Source of the DNA: Lentzea aerocolonigenes
Lineage (GTDB): Bacteria > Actinomycetota > Actinomycetes > Mycobacteriales > Pseudonocardiaceae
Assembly (NCBI RefSeq): GCF_000974445.1
Contig: NZ_BBOJ01000013.1
Location: 214,162-278,161, forward strand
Reading direction: 5' to 3'
DNA length: 64,000 nt
The notes beneath the pieces were generated by a model. It worked only from the letters and a program-made list of their open reading frames with translations. It did no database searches and was not told where the DNA came from. Positions 1 to 8,707 of this stretch are shown here, one piece after another. The position numbers and the translations under genes were made by a program. Position 1 is the stretch's first letter. Each line of letters opens with the position of its first letter.

Positions 1-526
1 CCGGCACCGGGTACTCGCCGGAACCCTTCAGCACCACCGGCACGTCCGCGATCGTGCGGACGTTCAACGTCACGTCCTCGCCGGTGCGGCCGTCGCCGCG
101 GGTCAGCGCGCGCGTCAGCCTGCCCTTCTCGTACAGCAGGTTGATCGCGAGGCCGTCGATCTTCAGCTCGCACAGGAAGTGCGTGCCCTCGCCGATGTCC
201 TTCCGGACGCGCTCGAACCAGCCCGTCAGCTCGTCCTGCGTGAAGACGTTGTCGAGGCTGAGCATGCGCTCCAGGTGGTCGACAGCCTTGAACTCGGTCG
301 AGAACGTGCCGCCGACGAGCTGCGTCGGCGAGTCCGGTGTGGCCAGACCGGGATGATCCGCCTCGAGCGCCTCGAGTTCCTTGAGGAGCGCGTCGAACTC
401 ACCATCCGTGACGGTCGGGTCGTCCAGCACGTAGTAGCGGAACTGGTGCGAGCGCACCTCTTCCGCGAGCACGGCATGCCGCTCGCGCACCTCTGCGGGG
501 ACGTCTTCAAGGCTCTCGCTGGTCAC
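1..526 (-). CDS. ligA: NAD-dependent DNA ligase LigA (N-terminal part, cut by window edge)
   Basis: Seals nicks in duplex DNA using NAD+ in replication and repair. Only the first ~175 residues are present; the gene runs off the left edge. The visible part holds the NAD-binding Ia region (HQFRYYVLDDP, followed by TPDSPTQLVGG) and the adenylation motif CELKIDGLAINL, whose lysine accepts AMP, then TRGDGRTGEDVT. The start is taken as the GTG at 526 because the family N-terminus aligns there; no ATG is in frame upstream. It lies 33 nt downstream of the 217-aa gene on the same strand, so co-transcription is likely. The call is firm; the exact start is less so. Confidence 0.95.
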   Translation of the reverse strand, partial: MTSESLEDVPAEVRERHAVLAEEVRSHQFRYYVLDDPTVTDGEFDALLKELEALEADHPGLATPDSPTQLVGGTFSTEFKAVDHLERMLSLDNVFTQDELTGWFERVRKDIGEGTHFLCELKIDGLAINLLYEKGRLTRALTRGDGRTGEDVTLNVRTIADVPVVLKGSGEYPVP

Positions 527-559
527 GTCCCACAGCTTAGTGAGCAGGTCTGACAGTTT

Positions 560-1213
560 TCAGTCGTCCGCGACCTGAGCCAGTGTCCGGACGAGTGAAC
601 GGAGCTCCAGCAGGCTGATCGTGCCCTCCGGTTCCAGCTGCGCGGTCTCCACGCGCCGCAACCGCTCCCCCGCCAGCCGCTCGCCGAGAGTGACGTCCAG
701 CGGCAGGAACGTCATCGTCTGCCGCTGCCGCTCGGTCAGCTCGGCGAGCGCCGGGTGGTAGACCGCGACGTCGACGACGTCACCGTCCACCTGGGCCACC
801 ACGCGGTAGTCGCCGAGCCGCACCTTCACCTCACCGAGGTTCACGACCACCTCGGTCGGGTCCGGCACCGGCGGCACCGAGTTGTGGAACTCCCACACCA
901 TGTCCGCGGGCGGCGCGGCCTTGATCCACGCGTCGGTGTACGGCCGCAGCCGCGGGTCCTCCTGACCGGTGATCACCAGCGCGTACATCGCCATGTGCCC
1001 CTGCTCGAGCGAGAACACGAGGTCCGGGTGCATCGCGCGCACGAGCTCCTGCAGCTCGTCCTCGACGCGGTGCGGCTCGCCGTCGCCGAGCGCCGCGCTG
1101 ACCACCGGTACCAGCTCGAACCACCGCTCCCAGAACCGAAGCGCTGCCTCCTCCGCGTTCGGGAGGTGGGCGGGGACGGCGTCTTCGGCTTTGCGGCGGC
1201 GGAACCACTTCAT
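560..1213 (-). CDS. Conserved hypothetical protein, 217 aa
   Basis: A soluble acidic protein with no signal peptide or membrane segment. I do not recognise a named family. It has a basic N-terminus (MKWFRRRK), an aromatic helix (ALRFWERWFELVP) and a middle section with short beta-like stretches such as VVVNLGEVKVRLGDYRVV. The ATG at 1213 lies 5 nt downstream of the YdeI-like stop and the gene ends 33 nt before ligA, so it sits inside a four- or five-gene minus-strand run. Position beside ligA alone does not justify a DNA repair role. Confidence 0.75.
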   Translation of the reverse strand: MKWFRRRKAEDAVPAHLPNAEEAALRFWERWFELVPVVSAALGDGEPHRVEDELQELVRAMHPDLVFSLEQGHMAMYALVITGQEDPRLRPYTDAWIKAAPPADMVWEFHNSVPPVPDPTEVVVNLGEVKVRLGDYRVVAQVDGDVVDVAVYHPALAELTERQRQTMTFLPLDVTLGERLAGERLRRVETAQLEPEGTISLLELRSLVRTLAQVADD

Positions 1214-1218
1214 GATTC

Positions 1219-1776
1219 TCAAGGGTAGAGCTTGCGTCCCTCGGCCAGCATGTCGACGAACTGGGCGATGCGCTTCTGCCGCGTCTCCGGCCTCTTCGCG
1301 TCGTGCACGCGGAACAGGATCGCGTACCTGTTCTGGCTGTTCAACGTCTCGAAAGCCTTGGCGGCCGCCGGGTTCGCGTCCAGCGCGGCGCGCAGGTCGT
1401 CGTGCATCTGGATAGTCGCCGGACCCGCGTACGCCGCCTCCCACCGCCCGTCGGCCTTGGCCTTCTCGATCTCCGCGAGCCCCGCCGGCAGCATCCGGCC
1501 GGCCGCGACCAGCTCCTCGACCTTGCCGCAGTTGCGCTTGGACCACTTGCTGCGCGCCGTCCGCGGCGTCCAACGCTGCGAGTAGTAGGTCTCGTCGATG
1601 GACCGCACGAGCCCGTCGATCCAGCCGTGGCACAACGCGACGTCCAGCGCCTCGTCGTAGGTGATCGTCTTCAGTCCGGAACCCTTCTTGGCGTACTTGA
1701 TCCACAGCTCGGTCTCGGTGGCGCCGTGCTCGTGCAGCCACGCGTCGAACTCGGCGGGACCTTCGAAGAAGATCAA
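1219..1776 (-). CDS. YdeI/OmpD-associated family protein
   Basis: A 185-aa protein matching the YdeI family, whose biochemical role is poorly defined; some members are linked to peptide or stress resistance. Family hallmarks are visible: FFEGPAEFDAWLHEHG at the N-terminus, ELWIKYAKKGSG, the ALCHGWIDGLVRSID block and the RWTPRTARSKWSKRN segment. The start is TTG at 1776, overlapping the TGA of the upstream gene as TTGA, which suggests translational coupling. The family N-terminus begins at about this point, which supports the rare start codon. Confidence 0.85.
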   Translation of the reverse strand: MIFFEGPAEFDAWLHEHGATETELWIKYAKKGSGLKTITYDEALDVALCHGWIDGLVRSIDETYYSQRWTPRTARSKWSKRNCGKVEELVAAGRMLPAGLAEIEKAKADGRWEAAYAGPATIQMHDDLRAALDANPAAAKAFETLNSQNRYAILFRVHDAKRPETRQKRIAQFVDMLAEGRKLYP

Positions 1777-2291
1777 CGCACCCTCCTCAGGCAGAGCGTC
1801 ATCTCCTCATAGGGAACACCGAGTTCGGCCTCTTCGGGGCAACTTTCCTCAGCTATGCCGACCACCTGCACGTTCACCCGCGGCGCCGCGCAGTCGAACT
1901 TGGACACCACCGACCGCTGCAGGTCCTCGGTGTCGAGCTCGAAGCAGTCGCCACGCTCGGCGTTGGGCAGCAGGCACAGCGCGGCGTTGTGCCTGGTGTC
2001 GCGCAACACCTTGTACTCACCGCGCGGGCACTCGGCACTGGTCTCGCCCAGCACGGTCCCGACCTTCAACGCGGCCCGCTCGCCCTTGCAGTCGATGACG
2101 GTCAGCCCGAGGTCGTCCTCGCCTGGCCCGTTGAACCTGACGCAGCTGCCCTTCTCCGCCTTCGAGTAGTCGGTGAGGAACAGGGACTCCGGTGCCGCCG
2201 GCGACGGTTCGTCCGAGCTGAAAGCCCACCACAACCCGAGATAGGCCAGCACGGCGAGTACGCACACGAGCACGGTCTGTCGCACAACCAC
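1773..2291 (-). CDS. LppU/SCO3897-like membrane-anchored Cys-rich protein (copy 2)
   Basis: About 172 aa: a short N-terminus, one hydrophobic segment (VLVCVLAVLAYLGLWWAF) and an extracytoplasmic domain with paired cysteines (KGSCVRF, VIDCKG, GDCFELD, KFDCAAP). This pattern resembles the LppU/SCO3897 group of actinobacterial envelope proteins, whose function is unknown. It is a diverged paralogue of the neighbouring 174-aa gene, with the same GDCF and C-terminal cysteine layout. The start may be GTG 2291 or GTG 2285; neither has a strong ribosome site. It is 17 nt downstream of its paralogue. Confidence 0.7.
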   Translation of the reverse strand: MVVRQTVLVCVLAVLAYLGLWWAFSSDEPSPAAPESLFLTDYSKAEKGSCVRFNGPGEDDLGLTVIDCKGERAALKVGTVLGETSAECPRGEYKVLRDTRHNAALCLLPNAERGDCFELDTEDLQRSVVSKFDCAAPRVNVQVVGIAEESCPEEAELGVPYEEMTLCLRRVR

Positions 2292-2308
2292 GACGCGGAT
2301 TATGGCGC

Positions 2309-2833
2309 TCAGTACGTCTTGATGCAGAGCAGGATCGGCGGATAGGGGTACCGGTGGGCGAAGGTCGTCTCCTCGGGACACCGGGCGGTGTAGTCGTAGG
2401 TCCCGGCCATCAGCACCTTCATCTCGGCCGTCGCCGTCGCGCACTCGACCTTGACGGCCTGCCCCATGTAGGAGGTCCGGTTGAGAACGCCGGAGAAGCA
2501 GTCACCGGTGTTGGCGTTGAGGACCATGCACAACCGGGGCGAGTGGTCGTCCTGCTGCAGCCACACGTACGCGTCCTGGTTGCGGCAGGCCGTCAGCGGG
2601 TCGTTGTGGAACACCACCCGCTGCCCGGCGTAACCGGTCCGGCAGTCGACCCGGAACAGCGTGCCCGCCTCGTCCAACCACACGCAGTCGCCGACCTGCG
2701 CCGACTCCCACCGGTCCAGCTTGACCGGCTTGATGCCGGTCGCGGTGCCCGCAAGCGTTTCCGTCCCGCCGAGCAGGAACCACCCCAGCGCCGCCACGAC
2801 CACCGGCACGAGCAACGGCCACCAACGCCTCAT
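2309..2833 (-). CDS. LppU/SCO3897-like membrane-anchored Cys-rich protein (copy 1)
   Basis: A 174-aa protein with an N-terminal signal anchor (LLVPVVVAALGWFLLGG) and an exported domain carrying regularly spaced cysteines (VGDCVWLDEAG, FRVDCRTG, LTACRNQ, TGDCFSG, KVECATA). It shares its architecture with the following gene, so the pair probably arose by tandem duplication. The ATG at 2833 is the first start before the anchor. It is first in a run leading to the YdeI-like gene and ligA. Disulfides outside the membrane are likely; the function is unknown. Confidence 0.75.
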   Translation of the reverse strand: MRRWWPLLVPVVVAALGWFLLGGTETLAGTATGIKPVKLDRWESAQVGDCVWLDEAGTLFRVDCRTGYAGQRVVFHNDPLTACRNQDAYVWLQQDDHSPRLCMVLNANTGDCFSGVLNRTSYMGQAVKVECATATAEMKVLMAGTYDYTARCPEETTFAHRYPYPPILLCIKTY

Positions 2834-2899
2834 GAACTCCCCCTCGTCCAGGCGAATTATGAGTGGCACCCGGTCGTGTTGCCCAGGCACAGTTCGCAC

Positions 2900-3379
2900 A
2901 TGCTGATCCGCCGGGAAACGCCCGCAGACGTCGACGCGATCCGTGCAGTCACCAACCTCGCCTTCAAGAACGGCCCCGAAGCTCCGTTGATCGACTGGCT
3001 GCGCGCCGACGAGGGCTGGATCCCCGAGTTCTCGCTGGTCGCGGACGGCGTGATCGGACACGTCGTCGGCACGCGCGGGTACGTCGGTGATTTCCCCGCG
3101 GTCGGAATCGGGCCGGTCAGCGTGCACCCGGACCACCAGGGACGGGGCGTGGGCAAGGCGTTGATGCACGCCGTCCTGGGCGCGGCGGAGGCACGGGGCG
3201 AGCGCGCGGTGATCCTGCTCGGCAGCCCTGGTTACTACTCGCGGTTCGGCTTCCGGCTCGCTTCGGAGTTCGGGATCACGCCGCCGGTTCCCGAGTGGGG
3301 GCCGCACTTCCAGGCCCGGCTGTTCGGCGAGGTGCCGGCCGGGGCGTTCCGGTACGCGGAGCCGTTCAACCGGCTTTGA
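2900..3379 (+). CDS. GNAT family N-acetyltransferase
   Basis: A 159-aa acetyl-CoA-dependent acyltransferase. The acetyl-CoA pyrophosphate loop is clear (VHPDHQGRGVGKALM), preceded by the beta strand GIGPVSV and followed by ILLGSPGYYSRFGFR, which places it in the subgroup of small GNATs with a GYYxRFGF motif. The substrate cannot be told. It starts with ATG at 2900, is divergent from the LppU-like pair (66 bp between starts), and its last 14 bp overlap the end of the convergent secreted-protein gene. Confidence 0.9.
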   Translation: MLIRRETPADVDAIRAVTNLAFKNGPEAPLIDWLRADEGWIPEFSLVADGVIGHVVGTRGYVGDFPAVGIGPVSVHPDHQGRGVGKALMHAVLGAAEARGERAVILLGSPGYYSRFGFRLASEFGITPPVPEWGPHFQARLFGEVPAGAFRYAEPFNRL

Positions 3380-4208
3380 GCACCGTGCCGTCGGCCTTGC
3401 GCGCGTAGACCGTGCCGTCGGGCAGCGCGGACACGGTGTCGATGAAGGTACCTGCGCCCAACGGCTCCCAGCCCGCACCGAGGCGGTGCACGCGGCCGCC
3501 GATCAGGCTGTACACGCCGACCGTCCCATCAGGACGAACCACGGCCTCGGGATCCCCGCCGACCCCCGAAGCCACCGACCGCCACACCCCACCGGCAAGC
3601 ACCCGCACCTCGCCCCGAGCCGTCCGCGCGAACACCAACCGCCCGGCCACCGAAGGCCGCCCGACGAAGTCACCGGAGCGGCTCAACACGACATCACCGG
3701 CACGAACATCGCCGTCGGACACCACGTGCACAACGCCCTCGGCGACCTCCGGCCCTCCCTGCCACGCCTGGCGCAGCATGAACGACGCCCGGTCCACCGC
3801 CTGGTCGTAGCGCTCCGGGCAGCACGACCGCTGCACCGCGTCGGCGAGCAGCCCCGCGCTCAACTCCGGCCGGTCCACCTTCACCGCGTACTCGAAGAAC
3901 CGCCGGGCCGCGTGAAACACATCCATGATCTCCGCGGGCGTGCCCCAGCCCATCGACGGCCGCTGCTGGAACACCCCGAGCGAATCGCGGTCGCCGCACG
4001 CGAGGTTGTTCATGTGCGACTCGACCCAGCCGGCCTCGAAGCCGGCGAGCATCACCTTGTCGCTGACCCGCAGCGAAAGACCGACGGCGTGCACGGCCCG
4101 GATCACGTCCGGGTCGTGCACGCCGGGAACTCGGCAGGAGACCTTCGAAGGCAGGGCCTCGGCCGTACCCGCGGTCAGAAGCAGCAGCACCAGCGCGAGC
4201 CTGAGCAC
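3366..4208 (-). CDS. Secreted lysozyme-like protein with C-terminal propeller-like repeats
   Basis: About 280 aa. A signal peptide (LRLALVLLLLTAGTAEA) follows the GTG at 4208. Residues ~25-150 contain GWVESHMNNLACGDRDSLGVF and GWGTPAEIMD, a signature of the transglycosylase/lysozyme-like domains found in actinobacterial exported proteins; the Glu in WVES is the candidate catalytic acid. The C-terminal ~110 residues have repeating strands such as RLVFARTARGEVRVL and GTVYARKADGTVL, resembling PLL-type beta-propeller units. It probably acts on peptidoglycan outside the cell. It follows the GH9 gene by 38 nt. Direct substrate evidence is absent. Confidence 0.7.
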   Translation of the reverse strand: MLRLALVLLLLTAGTAEALPSKVSCRVPGVHDPDVIRAVHAVGLSLRVSDKVMLAGFEAGWVESHMNNLACGDRDSLGVFQQRPSMGWGTPAEIMDVFHAARRFFEYAVKVDRPELSAGLLADAVQRSCCPERYDQAVDRASFMLRQAWQGGPEVAEGVVHVVSDGDVRAGDVVLSRSGDFVGRPSVAGRLVFARTARGEVRVLAGGVWRSVASGVGGDPEAVVRPDGTVGVYSLIGGRVHRLGAGWEPLGAGTFIDTVSALPDGTVYARKADGTVLKAG

Positions 4209-4246
4209 AAGTCCGAATTGGACACCCGGGCCCGCGCCGGCGCCAC

Positions 4247-6100
4247 TCAGCTCGAAGCGATCAGCGAGAAGCCCAGCACGCCCGTCGCCGTGAAGTCGAT
4301 GGCCGGCTCGGAGCTCGGCCACGACCTCAGGTCGTCGGCGAACACGGACTTCGCGGAGTCGAACTCCTTCGTGTACGGCTTGGTGCAGTCCACGGAACCC
4401 GGCGGCATCTCACCGAGGTCGGTGAACAGGGAGGCGTCGTTCGGGCCGTTGATCACGGCGCCGACCAGCACCTTCGAGCCGCCGGAAGAAGAACCGGACA
4501 GGTTCGCCGCCTGGTGGTGCGGGCACTCGGGGAACTTCGCGCCGACACCGACGATCAGCGACGTGCCCCAGGCGTTGGTGCCGAGGGCGAAACCGCGCTG
4601 CTGCGTGCCGAACGTCTGGTACTCCCGGGAGCCGGTCAGCCTCTGGTACAGCGCGGCGGTCGTGATGAAGCCGAACGTGCGCGAGCCGACGTCCCAGGTC
4701 TCGACGTTGGCAGCCGTGCGGAACGGCGAGGACTGAGCCGCGGAAGCACCCTGCTGCAGCTGGCGCTTGATGTCGCCGACGACCTGAGCCTCGGTCACCT
4801 CGGCGCCGGGAACGCCCCTCTTCAGCAACGGGGCGAGGTCGGCGTGGCCGAGCGCGGAGATGTTGTAGACGTTCAACGTGTCGGGATCGGCGGTGGCGAA
4901 GAACTCCTTGGCCCAGTGGGCGGCGGCACGCGCGAACTCGCCGTAACGCCTGTCGTTCAACGCCTTCGCGGCCAGCGCCAGCTGGGTCGCGCCGAACTCC
5001 ATGTCGTCGGCCCACGACGATTCGGGGTAGTACGCGTGCGGGAACGCCGTCACGAGCTCGCCGACGTCCGAAGTCTTGGCCAGCGCGAAGAGAGACGCCG
5101 CCTTCTCCAAGTACTGACAAGCCAGGCGCGGGTTGCGGCGCGACTCGATCTGCGCGGCCAGGGCGAACGACCCGGCCACGCGCCCGACCAGGTTCGGGCT
5201 GATCTTCTCGCCCGGCTTGTTCGCCCGGAACACCGGCCGGTACTTGATGTAGTACTGGCTGTCGCCCGGCTTCACGTCGAGCTTGTCGTCGGCCTCCGGC
5301 AGGCGCCACACGTCGTGGTCGCCGACGAAGCCGAACTCCTCGGAGCCGGTGCCGATGCCGACCTGGGCGTAGAGCACGCCGGTCTTCTCGTCCCACGCCT
5401 TGTCGAGCCACTTGAGGCCGAACTTGGCCTCCTCGTACAGCGCGTCGTTGTGCTTGTTGCGCAACGCCAGCAGCATCGACGCGGTCGAGTACGACGACGC
5501 GTGGGTGAACTTCACGAAGTCACCCGCGTCGAACCAGCCGCCCTCGACGTCGACCTTCACACCCGTGGGTTGCAGAGGCGCCGCGATCTCGTCGCCGCCC
5601 TCGCCCTTGAACACCGGCTCCTCGTAGACCATCGCGTCGCGGTCGGTGAGGTGCGCGGGCTTGCGGTTCAACCGGCCGGGGATGACGGACGCGCCGTCGC
5701 GCTGGGCCTGGAAGAACTCGACCGTGCTGTTCGCGACCGGCTGGAACAACCGGGCCGGCGAGTCGATCCTGAACGGCGTCGAGGTGGCCGAACCGACCTT
5801 GATCCGGTACGTCCCCGCCGTCTTCACCGCGGAGAAGTCGATGGGGTGCACCGCGGGGAACCTGTCGCTCCACGAGCCCGTCGAGGCGCCCGTCCTGCCG
5901 GTCAGCACGGTCCTGCCCGAGCTGTCGACCACGGTGAACCTGGTGTTCGCGGCACCACCGAGCACGTAGGCGTGTTTCGCCTCGGCGGTGCCGAAACCGA
6001 TCTGGTCCAGCCTGATGTGCGCGGCGGGGGCCGCCTGAGCAGGCGCCACGACCACACCTGTGAGAACTGCGGCGACCAGGGCCGCACGTCTGATGCGCAT
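4247..6100 (-). CDS. Secreted glycoside hydrolase family 9 endoglucanase-like enzyme
   Basis: A 617-aa protein: signal peptide 1-23, an N-terminal Ig-like CelD_N domain (~28-115) and a GH9 catalytic domain (~130-610). The DAGD motif at 191-194 provides the base aspartates, CPHHQ at 526-530 is the conserved histidine motif, and Glu598 in SSEPAIDF is the expected proton donor. All catalytic landmarks are present, so activity on beta-1,4-glucan or a related polymer is likely; the exact substrate is not readable. ATG at 6100 follows a GGGAG ribosome site. No carbohydrate-binding module is attached, unlike the chitinase nearby. Confidence 0.9.
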   Translation of the reverse strand: MRIRRAALVAAVLTGVVVAPAQAAPAAHIRLDQIGFGTAEAKHAYVLGGAANTRFTVVDSSGRTVLTGRTGASTGSWSDRFPAVHPIDFSAVKTAGTYRIKVGSATSTPFRIDSPARLFQPVANSTVEFFQAQRDGASVIPGRLNRKPAHLTDRDAMVYEEPVFKGEGGDEIAAPLQPTGVKVDVEGGWFDAGDFVKFTHASSYSTASMLLALRNKHNDALYEEAKFGLKWLDKAWDEKTGVLYAQVGIGTGSEEFGFVGDHDVWRLPEADDKLDVKPGDSQYYIKYRPVFRANKPGEKISPNLVGRVAGSFALAAQIESRRNPRLACQYLEKAASLFALAKTSDVGELVTAFPHAYYPESSWADDMEFGATQLALAAKALNDRRYGEFARAAAHWAKEFFATADPDTLNVYNISALGHADLAPLLKRGVPGAEVTEAQVVGDIKRQLQQGASAAQSSPFRTAANVETWDVGSRTFGFITTAALYQRLTGSREYQTFGTQQRGFALGTNAWGTSLIVGVGAKFPECPHHQAANLSGSSSGGSKVLVGAVINGPNDASLFTDLGEMPPGSVDCTKPYTKEFDSAKSVFADDLRSWPSSEPAIDFTATGVLGFSLIASS

Positions 6101-6191
6101 GTTCGGAACTCCCGGTCCAGGCCGCGGCGGTGGCCTTCGGTTAAGAAAGTTTCCTAATAGTTCGCAGCAGACTAGCCGCCCAAACCGGACA

Positions 6192-7193
6192 TCACCAGCC
6201 CTCTGGCGGCTCCGAGAAGGCCGAGGAGAGATCACGGGTCAACGAGAGCGAACGCTTGACCCAACTGGCCGTCGCACCCGCTAGACCGCACGTCGGAGTG
6301 GGCAACGCCTTCTCCGCGAGGATCGAGCGGGGGAAGCCCAGACGGTCGACCAGCGTGAACGCCCTCTGCCCGACCTCCTTCAACGTCACGGGCGTGCCGG
6401 GGTCGGTGCTGGGCACCAGGCCCAGCGCCAGCGTCGTGCCCGCCTCCCAGGTCTCGCCGATCTCGTCGAGCGCCTCTGCCCCCTTGACCAACGTCACGTC
6501 GAACGCGATCGCGGCCGCACCGGCCTCCCGTAGCAGCGTCAACGGCGGCTGCGGCGCGCAGCAGTGGACGAGGACCTCGTGGTCCTTCAGCGCCTCGATC
6601 ACGGTGGCGAGCACCGCGCGGGCGTCCGGTTCCGGCACGGCGGGCACGGTGCCGAGCTTCGACGGCGTCGGCAGCAGGCCCTGCAGCACGGCGGGCAGGC
6701 CCGGCTCGTCGAGCTGCACCACGACCTTCGCCCTGGTGCGCTTGGCGATCTCGGCCGCGTGCTGCCGCAGCCCCTCGGCGAGCGACTCGGAGAACTCCTT
6801 CACCGCGCCGTGGTCGGTGAGCACGCGATGACCGCGCATCAGCTCGATGTTCGACATCAACGTCCACGGCCCGGCCGCCTGCACCTTGACCGTCTCCGGC
6901 TGCGCGCCCGCCCGTTCCAGGGCCTCGTCGAACGCGTCCAGGTCGCCGCGCAACAGGTCGACGGCACGCCGGTGGTCACGGCCGGGACGCGCGGTGACGC
7001 GGTAGCCCGACGTGATGACCTCGATCGCGAGGTCGACGAGCAGGCCGGCGGTGCGGCCGATCATGTCCGCGCCGACGCCCCGCGCGGGCAGCTCGGGCAC
7101 GTGCGGCAGCTCCGGCAGCTCACCGACGACGACTCGCGCCGCCTCGTCGATGTCGGTTCCGGGCAGCGATCCGATTCCAGTGGCTCCACGCAC
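6192..7193 (-). CDS. MetE-like (cobalamin-independent methionine synthase-like) protein, Rv3015c-type
   Basis: About 333 aa, similar to the C-terminal barrel of methionine synthase MetE. Visible features are GATGIGSLPG at the N-terminus, LDEPGLPAVL, and VLVHCCAPQPPL, where the His-Cys pair corresponds to the zinc site. The full N-terminal MetE half is missing, as in the mycobacterial orthologue that also lies near ligA. The methyl acceptor is unknown. The GTG at 7193 is preferred over the ATG at 7241 because the longer form would run through the chitinase operators and lacks a ribosome site. Confidence 0.8.
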   Translation of the reverse strand: MRGATGIGSLPGTDIDEAARVVVGELPELPHVPELPARGVGADMIGRTAGLLVDLAIEVITSGYRVTARPGRDHRRAVDLLRGDLDAFDEALERAGAQPETVKVQAAGPWTLMSNIELMRGHRVLTDHGAVKEFSESLAEGLRQHAAEIAKRTRAKVVVQLDEPGLPAVLQGLLPTPSKLGTVPAVPEPDARAVLATVIEALKDHEVLVHCCAPQPPLTLLREAGAAAIAFDVTLVKGAEALDEIGETWEAGTTLALGLVPSTDPGTPVTLKEVGQRAFTLVDRLGFPRSILAEKALPTPTCGLAGATASWVKRSLSLTRDLSSAFSEPPEGW

Positions 7194-7228
7194 CCGCCGA
7201 ATTGTTCCACTGTCCGGCAGACAGAAGA

Positions 7229-7238
7229 GGTCTAGACC
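7229..7238. promoter_or_regulatory. Putative DasR-type operator (dre) 1
   Basis: A perfect 10-bp palindrome GGTCTAGACC. This is the core of the DasR responsive element known from Streptomyces (consensus around TGGTCTAGACCA), which controls chitin and N-acetylglucosamine genes. It lies 142 bp upstream of the chitinase start, in the gap divergent to the MetE-like gene. Confidence 0.7.
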
Positions 7239-7250
7239 CATTGACGCTAT

Positions 7251-7260
7251 GGTCTAGGCC
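7251..7260. promoter_or_regulatory. Putative DasR-type operator (dre) 2
   Basis: GGTCTAGGCC, followed by ACT, matches the extended dre consensus with one central change. Its centre lies 22 bp (about two helical turns) from that of the first site, so two repressor dimers could bind the same DNA face. Confidence 0.7.
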
Positions 7261-7379
7261 ACTTACCGTGATTGAGCAGGTGCTGAGCGTGCGAGCACCT
7301 CCCTGCACGTGGCGCAGGACCGCGACGCGCCCCGCGGTCCTGCGCCACTGTGTTCCTCCCCTGCCGGAAGGACCACCCG

Positions 7380-8693
7380 ATGGCCCGCTTCGCCCTCTTC
7401 GCCGCCGGGGCCGCCACCGCACTGGTGGCCGGACTCGTCGCCATCGCTCCCGCTTCCGCCGCCGGCGAGTCCGCGGCGTTCAGTCAGGACTCCACCTGGG
7501 GCTCCGGCTACCAGGGCAAGTACACGATCACCGCCGGCACGACCGCGCTGGCCGGCTGGAAGCTCGAGTTCGACCTCGCCGGAGCCTCCGTGGGCTCCTA
7601 CTGGGACGCCACGCTGACCAGCAGCGGCAACCACCACACGTTCACCAACCGCGAGTACAACGGCAACGTCTCCGCGGGCGCGTCGACAAGCTTCGGCTTC
7701 CTGGTGAGCGGCTCGGCGGTGCCGTCGAACTGCAAGCTCAACGGCGTCCCATGTGGTGGTGGCACCCCAACGACGACGACTCCGCCTTCCACCACCACAA
7801 CGTCCGATGTACCGCCAACGCCCGGTAGCGCGCGCGTCGCGCCGTACATCGACATCACGATGCCCACGCCGTCACTCGTCGACGTGGCCAACGCGACCGG
7901 CCAGAAGGTCTTCACCCTGGCGTTCGCACTCGGTTCTTCTTCGGGCTGTGCACCGGCGTGGGGCGGCACCGTGCCGTTGAACGACAGCCGGATCGTGAAC
8001 GACGTCAACGCGTTGAAGGCACGCGGCGGCAGCGTGATCGTCGCGACCGGCGGCGCCATGGGCCCGTATCTCGAGCACGTCTGCTCAAGCGCCGACGCCC
8101 TGTACAACGCCTACGTCGCCGTGCTGGACGCGGTGGGTTCGAACAGCATCGACGTGGACGTGGAAGCGACGATCCCGCAGGCGATCGTGAACACGGCGCT
8201 GAAGCGGCTGCAGGACACCCGCGGCACGACGGTCAGCTACACGATGCGCATCCAGGGCCAGGACTACGGCATGGACCCGTACTCGGTCGACGTCCTGAAG
8301 GACGCGGCGGCCAAGGGCGTCACCGTGCTGGTGAACCCCATGCTGATGAACTTCGGTTACACGGGTAACTGGGGCGACGCGATGGTCGCCGCGGCCAACG
8401 CCACCCTCGGGCAGATGCGCACCATCTGGCCGTCGAAGTCCGACGCGCAGTTGAAGGCGTTGCTCGGATTGACGCCGATGATCGGACGCAACGACACCGG
8501 AATGACGACAACACAGACCGATGCGCGCAAGGTCCTCGACTACGCGAAGGCCAACCACGTCGGCCGCGTGGCGTTCTGGTCGGCGGGCCGTGACAACGGT
8601 TCGTGCGCCGGTGGCGGAGTTTCCCCCACGTGCAGCGGAATCTCCCAGAGCACTTGGGAGTTCACGAACCTGTTCAAGGTCTACACGGGCTGA
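7380..8693 (+). CDS. Secreted chitinase: CBM2 plus GH18 catalytic domain
   Basis: A 437-aa exported enzyme that hydrolyses chitin. Signal peptide 1-28 (cleavage near PASAAGES); CBM2-like carbohydrate-binding module ~30-126, with paired cysteines near its end; Thr/Pro linker ~128-148; GH18 barrel ~152-437. The catalytic motif appears as SIDVDVE, with Glu262 as acid and Asp260 in the assisting position. ATG 7380 follows a GAAGGA ribosome site. Two DasR-type operators lie upstream, so induction by chitin breakdown products is expected. A 16-bp hairpin terminator follows. The enzyme class is secure; endo or exo mode is not readable. Confidence 0.95.
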   Translation: MARFALFAAGAATALVAGLVAIAPASAAGESAAFSQDSTWGSGYQGKYTITAGTTALAGWKLEFDLAGASVGSYWDATLTSSGNHHTFTNREYNGNVSAGASTSFGFLVSGSAVPSNCKLNGVPCGGGTPTTTTPPSTTTTSDVPPTPGSARVAPYIDITMPTPSLVDVANATGQKVFTLAFALGSSSGCAPAWGGTVPLNDSRIVNDVNALKARGGSVIVATGGAMGPYLEHVCSSADALYNAYVAVLDAVGSNSIDVDVEATIPQAIVNTALKRLQDTRGTTVSYTMRIQGQDYGMDPYSVDVLKDAAAKGVTVLVNPMLMNFGYTGNWGDAMVAAANATLGQMRTIWPSKSDAQLKALLGLTPMIGRNDTGMTTTQTDARKVLDYAKANHVGRVAFWSAGRDNGSCAGGGVSPTCSGISQSTWEFTNLFKVYTG

Positions 8694-8707
8694 TTCACCC
8701 TGCGGAG

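Noticed and set aside
4410..5411. Long alternate-frame reading frames inside the GH9 gene (and similar ones inside GH57, glgX, GH92, kinases and glgE)
   Set aside because: Arg/Gly/Ala-rich shadow translations typical of high-GC genes; the sense frame has a clear family and catalytic residues.
7194..7241. N-terminal extension of the MetE-like protein to ATG 7241
   Set aside because: It would run through the first DasR-type operator and up to the second, lacks a ribosome site, and the family sequence starts at the GTG at 7193.
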